In this document: piece after piece, positions 14,703 to 24,200 of the stretch
Layout of the letters: each line of letters starts with the position of its first letter
Position numbering within the stretch: the first letter of the stretch is position 1
Source: Bacteroidota bacterium
GTDB lineage: Bacteria > Bacteroidota > Bacteroidia > Chitinophagales > Chitinophagaceae
Reading direction: 5' to 3'
DNA: 36,226 nt
Assembly (NCBI GenBank): GCA_023422565.1
Contig: JAFAGR010000014.1
Coordinates: 1 to 36,226, forward strand
Notes under the pieces: model-generated
The model's database searches: none
Told to the model about the DNA's origin: nothing
What the model saw: the letters and a program-made list of their open reading frames with translations, nothing else
Translations under genes and position numbers: made by a program

Positions 14703-15605
14703 CTAAATCCTAAAACAGCTTCCTTCCACAGCCAGTTCCGTATTCGGAAATACAGAACATGTTTCTTCAAGAAAAGGATCCAGGATCTCATACTTCGAAG
14801 AGAAATGCCCGATGATCAGTTTTTTTGCTCCTGCTTTTTTTGCGATAGTGCCTGCCTGAACAGTGGTGGAATGAAAGCGCGCGGCGGCTCTTTCTTCAAG
14901 CTCTTTCAGGTAAGTGGCCTCATGGTATATGAGGTCGGCGTCGGCGATGTATGGTAATATGTCTTCGTTATAAACCGTATCTGCACAATAAGCGTATATG
15001 CGTGGCCGTGAGGCTGCTGTAGTAAGTTCATCGTTTGGAATGATGGTTCCTTTTGCAGTAACAAAATCTTCACCCATCTGCAAAGCATGGTAAGCCGTGG
15101 TAGGAACTCCGTACGAACTTATCCGGTCCGGATTGATCTTCCTTGGTTTTTTTATTTCCCTGAAAGTAAAGCCCCAGCAGTCAATTCTATGTTTTACGGG
15201 GAAGGCAGAAACTTCAATTGCGGGTGTTGATGCAATCAACCCGGTTTTATTCAGCGGATGAAAATGGAGTTCGTAGGGAAGCTTGGTATCTGCCGCATTG
15301 AGTTGCAGTTCAATTATTTTTTCCAACGGAGCCGGTGCGTGAAGGTGTATGGGTTGTGTCCGGTTTAAAAGGCCCATACTTGTTAAAAGGCCGATCAAAC
15401 CAAAATAATGGTCACCGTGCAAATGAGAGATGAATATGTGGCTGATGCGCGAACGCTTCACTTTGTATTTCGCCATTTGCATCTGCGTGCCTTCGCCGCA
15501 GTCAATAAGAAAAGACTCGTCCTGGCTTTGCAATACCTGCGCTGTCGGATTTCTGCCATAAGCGGCAATAGCGGAGTTACAGCCGAGTATGGTAAGGGCA
15601 AGCAT
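14703..15605 (-). CDS. rnz: Ribonuclease Z
   Basis: RNase Z cleaves the 3' trailer of tRNA precursors in the cytoplasm. The 300-residue length is standard for the short bacterial form. The metallo-beta-lactamase motif HLHGDH is at 61-66, preceded by the LIDCGEGTQMQM segment that marks this family. Further zinc-ligand regions appear as AYCADTVYNEDI and, near the C-terminus, IIGHFSSKYE, with FHSTTVQAGTIAKKAG between them. The start ATG lies 5 bp after the stop of the STAS-like gene, so the two genes form a minus-strand operon. The gene ends with TAG at the edge of a long heptamer array. Confidence 0.95.
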   Translation of the reverse strand: MLALTILGCNSAIAAYGRNPTAQVLQSQDESFLIDCGEGTQMQMAKYKVKRSRISHIFISHLHGDHYFGLIGLLTSMGLLNRTQPIHLHAPAPLEKIIELQLNAADTKLPYELHFHPLNKTGLIASTPAIEVSAFPVKHRIDCWGFTFREIKKPRKINPDRISSYGVPTTAYHALQMGEDFVTAKGTIIPNDELTTAASRPRIYAYCADTVYNEDILPYIADADLIYHEATYLKELEERAAARFHSTTVQAGTIAKKAGAKKLIIGHFSSKYEILDPFLEETCSVFPNTELAVEGSCFRI

Positions 15606-15610
15606 ATATT

Positions 15611-15988
15611 TTAATTTTCATCGTCCAGTAATTCTCTTTCAATTTCTTCCATGTGCATGATGTCCCAGCCCTCACTTTCGGTGGGCGTAATATTCATCGT
15701 TTCCAAAAGCTCGCTTTTTTCCAACTGTTCCTCAATAGCTTCAGAAAGGCAGCATACGATCAGTGAAAAATTTTTCTCGTAAAAAGTTTGCTGGATCTCT
15801 GCAAGTTTTTCAGCTGCAGGCATGCTCAAATGTTTAACATTCTCCATGTTTACCAGCAAATGCGGAGGATCTTTTTCGAGGAACTGCAAAAGGGTGTGAG
15901 CCCAGTCATCTGTCATATTTTCAGTTATTTCCACCTCAACCGGGGTAATGACATTGAATTTCTCTTTGGTATCTATTTTGACATTCAT
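15611..15988 (-). CDS. STAS-like domain protein upstream of rnz
   Basis: This acidic 125-residue protein has no signal peptide or membrane segment. The pattern FNVITPVEVEITENM, then HLLVNMENVKHLSMPAAEKLAEIQ, then FSLIVCCLSEAIEEQLEKS corresponds to the strand-helix order of STAS (anti-sigma antagonist-like) domains. The usual phosphorylated serine region (D-S-S-G-L/I) reads LSMPAAEKL, where one serine remains. It is cotranscribed with rnz, 5 bp apart. Bacteroidota often keep such a small gene upstream of rnz, and it is sometimes mislabelled as RNase Z. A role in a partner-switching system is possible but no kinase or anti-sigma gene is nearby. Confidence 0.65.
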   Translation of the reverse strand: MNVKIDTKEKFNVITPVEVEITENMTDDWAHTLLQFLEKDPPHLLVNMENVKHLSMPAAEKLAEIQQTFYEKNFSLIVCCLSEAIEEQLEKSELLETMNITPTESEGWDIMHMEEIERELLDDEN

Positions 15989-16234
15989 AAGGCAGATGCT
16001 AGGGCTTAAATGTAAAATAAAGGAATTTCCGGTTCATCTTTGCTGATACCTGAAAACATATCCGCTGTCTTCCTGAAATTTTTTTTAACACATTCTTCCT
16101 GACCATCGGGCCTTAAAATCCGTCTAAGTAAAAAGGAAACCAACTTTTCAACATATCAACATTTAAGGTTTCCCTTAAACTAACCGGAAAAATTATTCGT
16201 TATTATTGTAACAAACAACCCTAAAACAAAAGAC

Positions 16235-18778
16235 ATGGATAATAATTTCTCACCACAGGTAAAAGAGATAATCTCTTTCAGCAGGGAAGAAGCGTTGCGC
16301 CTGGGAAATGATTTTATCGGTACAGAGCATTTGGTTCTTGGCATGATACGGGATGGAGAGAACACGGCCATCAGAATTCTGAAATCGCTGAGCGTAGATC
16401 TTTTTGAACTGCGCAAAGAGATAGAAATGGCTGTAAAAGATAAATCAGGAAAGAACATTGCGAACATCAATTCTTTACCGCTGACTAAGCAGGCTGAAAA
16501 GGTGATCCGCATAACTGTTCTTGAAGCGAAGTCGCTAAAAAACGCGATCGTGGAAAGCGAGCACCTTATGCTTTCTATCCTTAAGAACAAGGAAAACATC
16601 GCTACGCAAATACTTAACCAGTTTGAAGTTGACTATGAGGGCTTCAAAACCGAGTTGGGCTTTGTAACGAGCAATCCTCCTCAGGCCGAGTTTAATGATG
16701 AAGACGAGTTTGATGAAGAGCGCAAACAATACGGCCAGCAATCCCGCGGTCAAAAAGGCGGCGCTGCAGGGCAGGCAAAATCTAAAACGCCGGTTCTCGA
16801 TAATTTCGGCCGGGACATTACAAGGCTGGCTGAAAACGGTTCGCTGGATCCTATTGTTGGCCGTGAAAATGAGATCGAGCGCGTATCGCAGATTTTATCG
16901 CGACGTAAAAAGAACAACCCGATTCTTATTGGAGAACCCGGTGTAGGTAAAACGGCCATTGTTGAAGGCCTTGCACTTAGAATTGTTCAACGCAGGGTTA
17001 GCCGTGTGTTGTTTGATAAAAGAGTGGTGAGCCTTGATCTTGCAGCTTTGGTGGCCGGTACAAAATATCGCGGCCAGTTTGAAGAACGCATGAAGGCGAT
17101 AATGAATGAATTGGAAAAAAACAGGGATGTGATCTTGTTCATTGATGAAATTCATACCATCGTAGGCGCAGGCGGTGCGAGCGGCTCGCTCGATGCTTCG
17201 AATATTTTTAAACCTGCTCTTGCGCGTGGAGAATTGCAATGCATTGGCGCTTCAACGCTCGACGAATATCGTATGCATATTGAAAAGGATGGCGCACTAG
17301 ACAGGCGTTTCCAAAAAGTGCTTGTGGAGCAACCTTCTGTTGAAGAAGCGATCGAGATACTTAATAATATCAAGAATAAGTATGAAGACTACCACAATGT
17401 TTCCTACAACCAGGAAGCAGTGGAAGCGTGTGTTAAGCTTAGCGATAGGTACATGACAGACAGGTTGCTGCCCGATAAAGCGATCGATGTGCTTGATGAG
17501 GTTGGCGCGAGAAAGCATATCAAAAACATCAACGTTCCTGAAAATATTCTTGAACTGGAGAAAAAGATCGAAGAGATAAAGCTTGAAAAGAATAAGGTAG
17601 TAAAAAGCCAAAAGTTTGAAGAGGCTGCATCTCTCCGGGATACGGAGAAGCGTTACCAGGAGCAACTTGAACAGGCGAAGATCGATTGGGAGGAAGAAAG
17701 CAAGCATAAACGCTATCCTATTACGGAAGCGGACATTGCCGAAGTAGTTTTCATGATGACGGGTATTCCTGTAAAGCGTATGGTGCAGGCTGAGACTGAT
17801 AAACTTCGCCGTATGGCTGACGACCTTAAGGGAGCGGTTGTGGGCCAGGAAGAAGCGATCGTAAAGGTGGTTAAGGCGATTCAGCGTAACAGGGTTGGTT
17901 TGAAAGATCCGAAGAAACCTATCGGGACCTTCATTTTTCTCGGGCCTACAGGCGTGGGAAAAACCGAGCTTGCACGTTCCCTGGCGAAACATATGTTTGA
18001 TAGCGAGGATGCCTTGATACGGATTGATATGAGTGAATACATGGAGAAGTTTACGGTAAGCAGGCTTATCGGCGCGCCTCCGGGATACGTAGGGTACGAA
18101 GAAGGCGGCCAACTAACGGAAAGGGTTAGACGCAAACCGTACAGCGTGATTCTTCTGGATGAGATCGAAAAAGCTCACCCCGATATTTACAATATCCTGT
18201 TGCAGGTGCTTGATGATGGACAGCTGACCGATGGCCTGGGCCGCAAGGTTGATTTTAAGAATACCATGATTATCATGACTTCCAACATTGGCGCCCGCCA
18301 GTTGAAAGACTTTGGTGATGGAGTTGGTTTCGCAACTTCAGCAAGGCAGGCTAATGAAGACGAGAACAGTAAGGCGATAATTGAGAAGGCGTTGAAGCGG
18401 ACCTTCAGTCCGGAGTTTTTGAACCGTATTGACGATGTGGTTATGTTCAACCAGCTTTCACGTGATAACATCTTTGAGATCATCGATATTTTAATGAAGG
18501 GCGTGATGGTTCGTTTGAAGAACCTCGGCTTCTCTCTGGAATTATCAAGTGATGCGAAAGAGTTCCTTGCCGATAAGGGTTACGACAGCCAGTTTGGAGC
18601 GCGTCCTCTGCACAGGGCTATTCAGAAATATCTTGAAGACCCTCTGGCTGAAGACATTTTGAACACAACGATTAAGCCGGGTGACACAATGGTTGCAGAG
18701 CTGGATAAAGAAGCGCAAAAGTTGAAGTTCAGGTTGAAAGAAGAGCCTAAGAAGAGAGAGAGAAAATCAGAAGCATAA
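16235..18778 (+). CDS. clpC: ATP-dependent Clp protease ATP-binding subunit ClpC
   Basis: ClpC is a hexameric AAA+ unfoldase that feeds substrates to ClpP in the cytoplasm. The 847 residues match the family. The N-terminal Clp_N repeats (1-145) contain TEHLVLGMIRDGE and SEHLMLSILKNKE. Walker A of the first ATPase is GEPGVGKT (233-240) and of the second GPTGVGKT (570-577), with Walker B segments VILFIDEIHT and VILLDEIEKAHPD. The middle region, with EEIKLEKNKVVKSQKFEEAA, is the UVR-like coiled coil that separates ClpC from ClpA and ClpB. A ClpP-docking tripeptide VGF lies at 697-699. It is a single gene with a terminator. No ctsR or mcsAB genes are nearby. Confidence 0.96.
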   Translation: MDNNFSPQVKEIISFSREEALRLGNDFIGTEHLVLGMIRDGENTAIRILKSLSVDLFELRKEIEMAVKDKSGKNIANINSLPLTKQAEKVIRITVLEAKSLKNAIVESEHLMLSILKNKENIATQILNQFEVDYEGFKTELGFVTSNPPQAEFNDEDEFDEERKQYGQQSRGQKGGAAGQAKSKTPVLDNFGRDITRLAENGSLDPIVGRENEIERVSQILSRRKKNNPILIGEPGVGKTAIVEGLALRIVQRRVSRVLFDKRVVSLDLAALVAGTKYRGQFEERMKAIMNELEKNRDVILFIDEIHTIVGAGGASGSLDASNIFKPALARGELQCIGASTLDEYRMHIEKDGALDRRFQKVLVEQPSVEEAIEILNNIKNKYEDYHNVSYNQEAVEACVKLSDRYMTDRLLPDKAIDVLDEVGARKHIKNINVPENILELEKKIEEIKLEKNKVVKSQKFEEAASLRDTEKRYQEQLEQAKIDWEEESKHKRYPITEADIAEVVFMMTGIPVKRMVQAETDKLRRMADDLKGAVVGQEEAIVKVVKAIQRNRVGLKDPKKPIGTFIFLGPTGVGKTELARSLAKHMFDSEDALIRIDMSEYMEKFTVSRLIGAPPGYVGYEEGGQLTERVRRKPYSVILLDEIEKAHPDIYNILLQVLDDGQLTDGLGRKVDFKNTMIIMTSNIGARQLKDFGDGVGFATSARQANEDENSKAIIEKALKRTFSPEFLNRIDDVVMFNQLSRDNIFEIIDILMKGVMVRLKNLGFSLELSSDAKEFLADKGYDSQFGARPLHRAIQKYLEDPLAEDILNTTIKPGDTMVAELDKEAQKLKFRLKEEPKKRERKSEA

Positions 18779-18801
18779 CCTGACCATAAGAATAGAATTC
18801 A

Positions 18802-18834
18802 AATGCCCGGATTTTCCGGGCATTTTCTTTTTAA
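18802..18834 (+). terminator. Rho-independent terminator of clpC
   Basis: A perfect 9-bp stem (aatgcccgg with ccgggcatt) has a 5-nt loop and is followed by a T-rich tract. It lies 24 bp after clpC, before the convergent T9SS gene. Confidence 0.88.
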
Positions 18835-18860
18835 TTTTATAGAAACCGATTAAGAAGGTT

Positions 18861-20813
18861 TTATTTGCTTATGATAAACCTTAGCGATACCGCGCCGCTT
18901 TCCAGGTAAAGAACCATTATATAGGCACCGTCTGCCAGGCCTGAAAGCTGCGGAACTTCGCTGTTGTTCATTCCCTGCTGAAAGCGAACCGCTCCCTTTC
19001 TTATTTTTCTTCCGTAGGTGTCAAATACTTCAAACTTCGTATATGCCTCGCCGTTATTGTAGTAAGCGATCCTGAATTCTCCCGGCCCGGGGTTGGGGTA
19101 AATTACTGGCGCGGCGCTTTCTGTTCCCTTTTCATCATTCCTGATAATTGCCAGGTTGCTGTATGAAACAGCCCGCGCGCTGCTAAGTATCTTGATGCGG
19201 TAATAAACTGTAGGAATGTTGCTAAGCGTAAATGGATTTTCAAAGCTATAATGCGTGGCGCCGCCTTCAGGGCGGGGATCAATATCCGCTACGTGCGTGA
19301 AATGAGTGCCGTCTAAACTAAATTCAACAGCAAATCCACTCGCAAGTTGGTTGTTGGATGCGGTCCACTTCAGCATGTGTTTATTTCCGAGGTCGCGTGC
19401 TTCAAGATCGCGGATCTCAAGATTCAAAACCATGCACTTGGTGTCGAAGAATATAGTAATGCTATCAGTTTCATCGGGCAGGCATTGCAGATGCTTTTGC
19501 TGCTGAACGAAATATGTACCCGGCGCGTTTGCCGTAATTGAATCGCCAAGGTTGCTTCCCAAAATAATCCCATCGTTTGTCCACCACCTGTAGTTGAAGT
19601 TCGGGTTGGGGTTGCTAACGGTAAGTACCGTTTCCGGCATTGTTTCGCAGAAGTAATGGATGAAGGAGTATGCTTCAAGCGGGTAATCAAACATTCTGAA
19701 GGGCGCGATAAAGTCTTTCAGTTCAGAGGTGAAGGATGTGGAAGAACGGCTTTTTATAAGCACTCTTCGAAATGGTGTTCCGCAATAGTTTCCGTAAATA
19801 TTTCCCGGTTCAATTCCGAGTTTGGTCAGGTTGATGGATACTTCCATGAATTGCCCTGCGATATAACTTGTGGCAATAGCATCCGTTGCCCGTATAAGTT
19901 GAAACGGCCCTGCCCAGGTTGATGCGGTATTTTGCAGCCCGGTATAGAAATCACCGGGTGTTTTAGGAAGAATGTTTGCATAGCCATATGTGGCTCCGTT
20001 TCCGGCTCCGTCAAAAGCGCCACCCCACGAGAAGTTTGCAGGTATTATGTCTAATGCAGATTTATGAACCCATATTCGCGCTTCTACGTTTGACAAACTT
20101 GAAGAACTAAATTCTGCCGTGAAGCAGATATCGCCCGGGGCTATAATGTTGCCTGAGGCATCAAACTTCCAGGACGTATGGCCTGCATCTGGTCCAAATC
20201 CGGTAAACCGGCGGGTATTCATATCAAATGCAATATCCGTTTGGTACAATTCAAAATCGAAGAACCTGTTTCCGTTTGTGTTCTCCAATGAAACTGCGCC
20301 GAACATCCAGAGAGAATCAAAGGTGTTCTCCCCATCTCTTCGCAAATGAACCATCGCATCAAGAAACTCGTTTTTATCAGGGATACTGCCGGGCCCCGTA
20401 CTGCTCCAATCTCCGGGGTGCATACCGTTCTTATTACTTCCTCCGGCAAAAATTGTAGAATCCGTACCGTGGTAGTCACGATGGAAAACAGCATCAAGCA
20501 AAAGTTTGTTGTTTGAAACTGTATAAGGCGGTACAGACATTAATCTGCTGAAGGTGGTTTTGCGTGTAACGGGGTTCGAAAAATAATTTGCCACCAGTGC
20601 TGCAGCGCCGTTCGTATCTATCACGGCTATTCCGGAACCGGCAATAGAGGTACGGAACCAGTCGTCACCCGATGCTGTATTTCCATTATTGAAAAAGTTA
20701 GCACGAAGATCAGCTTCTACTCCAAAGTTGGCTTTGAGAAGAGGGCTCGTTATTTGCCCGGAAACACCAAAGTGGAGTGCGATAAAGGTTGGGATTAGTA
20801 GAAGTGTTTTCAT
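18861..20813 (-). CDS. Secreted protein with T9SS type A sorting domain, function unknown
   Basis: The 650-residue protein has a signal peptide (MKTLLLIPTFIALHFGVSGQ) and a C-terminal type A sorting domain (from about 565) with VIYPNPGPGEFRI near its start and GLADGAYIMVLY near its end. The first 380 residues form a Gly/Asn/Trp-rich region with no domain that I can name; it includes FAGGSNKNGMHPGDW and a description-like FDSLWMFGAVSLENTNGNRFFDFELYQ segment. That style is common in large Bacteroidota secreted proteins. An Ig-like region follows at about 385-455, then a fibronectin-like module (470-560, with HMLKWTASNNQLASGFAVE). It does not share the PKD-like repeats of the two giants at the left end. 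Single gene, convergent with clpC. Confidence 0.85.
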   Translation of the reverse strand: MKTLLLIPTFIALHFGVSGQITSPLLKANFGVEADLRANFFNNGNTASGDDWFRTSIAGSGIAVIDTNGAAALVANYFSNPVTRKTTFSRLMSVPPYTVSNNKLLLDAVFHRDYHGTDSTIFAGGSNKNGMHPGDWSSTGPGSIPDKNEFLDAMVHLRRDGENTFDSLWMFGAVSLENTNGNRFFDFELYQTDIAFDMNTRRFTGFGPDAGHTSWKFDASGNIIAPGDICFTAEFSSSSLSNVEARIWVHKSALDIIPANFSWGGAFDGAGNGATYGYANILPKTPGDFYTGLQNTASTWAGPFQLIRATDAIATSYIAGQFMEVSINLTKLGIEPGNIYGNYCGTPFRRVLIKSRSSTSFTSELKDFIAPFRMFDYPLEAYSFIHYFCETMPETVLTVSNPNPNFNYRWWTNDGIILGSNLGDSITANAPGTYFVQQQKHLQCLPDETDSITIFFDTKCMVLNLEIRDLEARDLGNKHMLKWTASNNQLASGFAVEFSLDGTHFTHVADIDPRPEGGATHYSFENPFTLSNIPTVYYRIKILSSARAVSYSNLAIIRNDEKGTESAAPVIYPNPGPGEFRIAYYNNGEAYTKFEVFDTYGRKIRKGAVRFQQGMNNSEVPQLSGLADGAYIMVLYLESGAVSLRFIISK

Positions 20814-20882
20814 AGGCTGGTCTTCTTCTTAATTCTTTCAAAAACATCACTGTCCACAAGATCAAAGTTGGAATTGCCGGAA

Positions 20883-20897
20883 CACAAAATTTTTGTG
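20883..20897. promoter_or_regulatory. 15-bp palindrome in the divergent region before cmk
   Basis: cacaaaa and ttttgtg flank a single T. The site is 70 bp upstream of the minus-strand T9SS gene and 160 bp upstream of cmk. It could be an operator, but A/T-rich palindromes of this size can occur by chance. Confidence 0.3.
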
Positions 20898-21041
20898 CCG
20901 TAACATTTCGGGCTTTGTTTTTACCTGTTTCTCCAAAGAGCCGTAATTTTGCTTTAAGAGAGAAAGGCCAAACGATTAACAGCCGGGCAGATGGTTTATT
21001 GTTCATAACCAGGAATTTATCTTGCAATTATATGTATATCC

Positions 21042-21059
21042 TTTAGAATCAATTCTAAA
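21042..21059. promoter_or_regulatory. Inverted repeat touching the cmk start codon
   Basis: tttagaat and attctaaa are exact complements separated by CA. The last base of the right arm is the A of the cmk ATG. In RNA the two-base loop is too tight for the full stem, so a DNA operator is the likelier reading. Confidence 0.35.
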
Positions 21060-21754
21060 TGAAAAAGACAATAATCACTATTGACGGTTGGTCTTCCTGC
21101 GGGAAAAGTACGCTTGCCCGTCAGCTCGCAAAAAAGCTTGGCTTCGTGTATATTGATAGCGGCGCAATGTACCGGGCGATCACCTTATATTTTTTAAGAA
21201 ACCATATCGACTGGACTGACGAGAAGAAAGTAAAGGAAGCCTTAGAACAAGTGCATCTCCATTTTGAATACAATTCCAAATCGGGCAGGTCAGAAATATT
21301 TCTTAATGATGAAAATGTAGAGTACCTGATCCGGGACCTCGTAGTGGCGGAAAAGGTGAGTGAGGTGGCGGCAATTGCATCCGTAAGAAAGTTTGCTGTG
21401 CGCCAGCAGCAGAAAATGGGATTGCGGAATAACACAGTGATGGATGGGCGTGACATTGGTACCACGGTATTCCCCGATGCCGACCTTAAAATATTTATGA
21501 CCTCAGATATATCCGTGCGTGTTGAAAGAAGATTCAAAGAATTATACGAGAAGAATCCCAATGTTACTCTTGAGGAAGTTGCCGCCAATCTTGAAATGCG
21601 CGATTATATTGATTCGCACAGGGAGGTGAGTCCGCTTCGAAAAGCAGAGGATGCCGTGCTGTTGGACAATACCAACATTTCAATGGAAGAACAACTTGAC
21701 TTTGCCATGAAACTGGTGAAGGAAAGAATGTTGACCGAGGTGGTGAACGGATAG
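21059..21754 (+). CDS. cmk: Cytidylate (CMP/dCMP) kinase
   Basis: This cytoplasmic enzyme phosphorylates CMP and dCMP with ATP. The 231-residue protein has the P-loop GWSSCGKS (10-17); the usual second position is P or A and here it is W, a modest variant common in Bacteroidota. Other family marks are YIDSGAMYRAITLYFL, the dNMP-binding VMDGRDIGTTVFPDADLKIF segment, and the late RD-x-x-DS-x-R-E-x-SPL motif (RDYIDSHREVSPLRKAEDA) that binds substrate. It is followed 23 bp later by a small membrane-protein gene and may be cotranscribed with it. Confidence 0.95.
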   Translation: MKKTIITIDGWSSCGKSTLARQLAKKLGFVYIDSGAMYRAITLYFLRNHIDWTDEKKVKEALEQVHLHFEYNSKSGRSEIFLNDENVEYLIRDLVVAEKVSEVAAIASVRKFAVRQQQKMGLRNNTVMDGRDIGTTVFPDADLKIFMTSDISVRVERRFKELYEKNPNVTLEEVAANLEMRDYIDSHREVSPLRKAEDAVLLDNTNISMEEQLDFAMKLVKERMLTEVVNG

Positions 21755-21777
21755 ATGACCCGGCAGTCTGGGTAAAC

Positions 21778-22176
21778 TTGCATTTCATTTTTACGGTGCT
21801 TATATATTTTGTCCTTTGGATGCCCATGATTGTAATTGCCATGCTGAATGGTTTATTTCGTCAGCATGTTCTCAATTCCCACTTCTCAGTTGCCGGTGCT
21901 AAGCGCATTTCCACATTGCTTCTTTTGTTATTATTAGGAGTCTATATTTTCCTCATGTTGAATCGATATCCACCAAAAGGAAATATGCAGGCACTTGCAG
22001 CGGGAAGTTTATGGGCAGCGCTTACGGTAATGTTTGAAATTGGGATTGGGTTACGTCAAAAATTGTCATTAAATGAAATGCTAGCCGATTACAATATTTT
22101 TAGGGGAAGATTGTGGTCTTTGGTGATCGTTTTCCTTCTTTTTTCTCCGCTGATTTATCACTTATTTATGCAGTAA
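21778..22176 (+). CDS. Small multipass membrane protein, unknown function
   Basis: The 132-residue frame opens with TTG (21778); an ATG at 21820 would remove 14 residues of the first membrane helix, so I favour TTG, though the start is uncertain. About four membrane segments are visible: 3-24, 45-61, 71-90 and 111-130. Charged loops contain RQHVLNSHFSVAGAKR and RQKLSLNEMLADYNIFRGR. The pattern EMLADYNIFRGRLW before the last helix looks like a conserved signature of a small Bacteroidota family, but I cannot give it a function. It lies 23 bp after cmk in the same direction. Confidence 0.65.
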   Translation: MHFIFTVLIYFVLWMPMIVIAMLNGLFRQHVLNSHFSVAGAKRISTLLLLLLLGVYIFLMLNRYPPKGNMQALAAGSLWAALTVMFEIGIGLRQKLSLNEMLADYNIFRGRLWSLVIVFLLFSPLIYHLFMQ

Positions 22177-22256
22177 GCCGCCCGACAAAAAAAATTTTTC
22201 ACACAGAATATATGGATTAGCTTGTTATGGATTTTCGAATACTTTAAATCAAGCCC

Positions 22257-24200
22257 ATGAGTTTTAAAATTTCTGTGTCCTTCATCGCTCTGGTAACTTT
22301 CTTAAGTCAGGCTGTTGCCCAACCGGCATCCACCATCACATTTCCGGAAACAATGGAAGTGGAGGGGATTCCTGCACTGGATTCTCGCATAGCCGACGAG
22401 GTTAGAGCTTACACCGAATCAAGGTCGGCCGGATTTGTAGACTGGCATCCTAACGCAAAAGAATTGATCATCACCACCCGTTTTGGCAACACTAACCAGT
22501 TGCATTCTGTTAAGGAACCAATGGGCGCGAGGAAACAGTTAACGTTTTTTAATGAGCCTGTTCGAAGTGCAACCTATGAACCCGTTAAAGGCAGCTATTT
22601 CATTTTTACACGCGACATTGGCGGCAACGAATTCGGTCAGCTGTTTCGTTACGATCTTGAAACGGGAAAAACGTTTCTGCTTTCAGACGGGGGCCGCAGT
22701 CAGAACGGGAACGTTACATGGAACAAATCCGGAACGAGAATATTGTTTACAAGTACGAGGCGAAATGGTGCTGACCGCGATATATACATTATGGATCCTC
22801 TGGATACTTCATCAACTAAATTGTTGTTGCAACTTGAAGGTGGAGGCTGGTCGATTGGCGACTGGAGCGATGACGGAAAAAAAATACTGGTAAACAGGTA
22901 TGTTTCTGTGAATGAATCTTCCATTTGGATCTACGATATCACGTCTTCGAAATTTGAAAAAGTATTGCCTGCCGTTGATGAACGTGCAGTATTTGGCGGT
23001 ATCGAATTTGGTGCAGATGGCCGTTCTATATTTGTTTTGACCAATAAGGCAGGAGAGTTTATGCGGCCTGCAAAGCTTGACCTGGCCACAAGGAAACTTG
23101 ATTATCTCGTGAGCGATATCAATTGGGAGATTACCCGTTATGACCTGACAGAAGATCAAAAGACCGCTGCCTTTACAACTAACGAGGCCGGTGAAACGAA
23201 GTTGTATATACAGGATGTGGCATCGAAAAAATATTCTCGGGTATCCGCCCTGCCAACGGGTATCATGGGCAATATGGAATGGGCAAAAGATGGCAACTCA
23301 CTTGCTTTTGGTTTTGGTACGGCAAAAACGGGTGGCGAGGTATATGTTTGGAATAACAATTCGGGAAAGCTGGTGCAATGGACGGAAAGTGAATTAGGCG
23401 GAATGAATTTATCAGGCCTTCCCTTACCGGAACTTATTAAATGGAAAAGCTTTGATGGATTGGAAATATCGGGTTTTCTATATCGCGCACCGGCCCGTTT
23501 TTCAGGAAAGCAACCGGTGATCATCAATATTCATGGAGGTCCGGAAGGCCAGTCCACTCCCAGCTTCATTGGAAGGATGAATTATTTGCTGAATGAACTC
23601 GGTGTATCGATAATATTTCCCAACGTTCGCGGTAGTTCCGGCTTTGGTAAAACATTTCTTGACCTGGATAATGGGATGAAGAGAGAGGAGAGTGTGAAAG
23701 ATATCGGCGCATTGATAGATTGGATAGGCGCGCAGCCGAAACTTGATGCCGCCCGCATTATGGTTACCGGGGGAAGCTATGGCGGTTATATGACCCTGGC
23801 TACGGCATTTCATTACAATGATAAGATCAGGTGTGCCCTTGATGTGGTAGGCATCAGTCATTTTACTACCTTCCTGAAGAATACGGAAAACTACAGGCGC
23901 GATCTCCGGCGCGTGGAATATGGTGATGAGCGCGACCCTGCAATGGCGGCATATTTTGAAAAGATAGCGCCGCTGAATAATGCGCATAAGATCACGAAGC
24001 CTATGTTTATTGTGCAGGGAAAGAATGACCCCCGTGTTCCCTATACCGAGGCCAAGCAGATGGCAGACAAAATAAAAAGCAATGGCGGCGTGGTTTGGTA
24101 TATGATGGCCAACGATGAGGGCCACGGCTTTGCGAAGAAGAATAACCAAGACGTACAGTTCTATGCAACCGTAGCGTTTATAAAAAAATATCTTTTGTAA
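22257..24200 (+). CDS. S9 family prolyl oligopeptidase-type peptidase
   Basis: The 647-residue protein has a signal peptide (MSFKISVSFIALVTFLSQAVAQ), so it acts in the periplasm or outside the cell. Residues about 50-390 form a beta-propeller, with TolB-like repeats such as WNKSGTRILFTSTRRNGADRD. The rest is an alpha/beta-hydrolase. The catalytic triad is S507 in GGSYGGYM, D591 in GKNDPRVP and H623 in EGHGF. INIHGGPEGQS supplies the oxyanion region. The family cleaves short peptides after proline, alanine or an acylated N-terminus; substrate choice here is unknown. It stands alone, about 80 bp after the membrane-protein gene. Confidence 0.92.
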   Translation: MSFKISVSFIALVTFLSQAVAQPASTITFPETMEVEGIPALDSRIADEVRAYTESRSAGFVDWHPNAKELIITTRFGNTNQLHSVKEPMGARKQLTFFNEPVRSATYEPVKGSYFIFTRDIGGNEFGQLFRYDLETGKTFLLSDGGRSQNGNVTWNKSGTRILFTSTRRNGADRDIYIMDPLDTSSTKLLLQLEGGGWSIGDWSDDGKKILVNRYVSVNESSIWIYDITSSKFEKVLPAVDERAVFGGIEFGADGRSIFVLTNKAGEFMRPAKLDLATRKLDYLVSDINWEITRYDLTEDQKTAAFTTNEAGETKLYIQDVASKKYSRVSALPTGIMGNMEWAKDGNSLAFGFGTAKTGGEVYVWNNNSGKLVQWTESELGGMNLSGLPLPELIKWKSFDGLEISGFLYRAPARFSGKQPVIINIHGGPEGQSTPSFIGRMNYLLNELGVSIIFPNVRGSSGFGKTFLDLDNGMKREESVKDIGALIDWIGAQPKLDAARIMVTGGSYGGYMTLATAFHYNDKIRCALDVVGISHFTTFLKNTENYRRDLRRVEYGDERDPAMAAYFEKIAPLNNAHKITKPMFIVQGKNDPRVPYTEAKQMADKIKSNGGVVWYMMANDEGHGFAKKNNQDVQFYATVAFIKKYLL

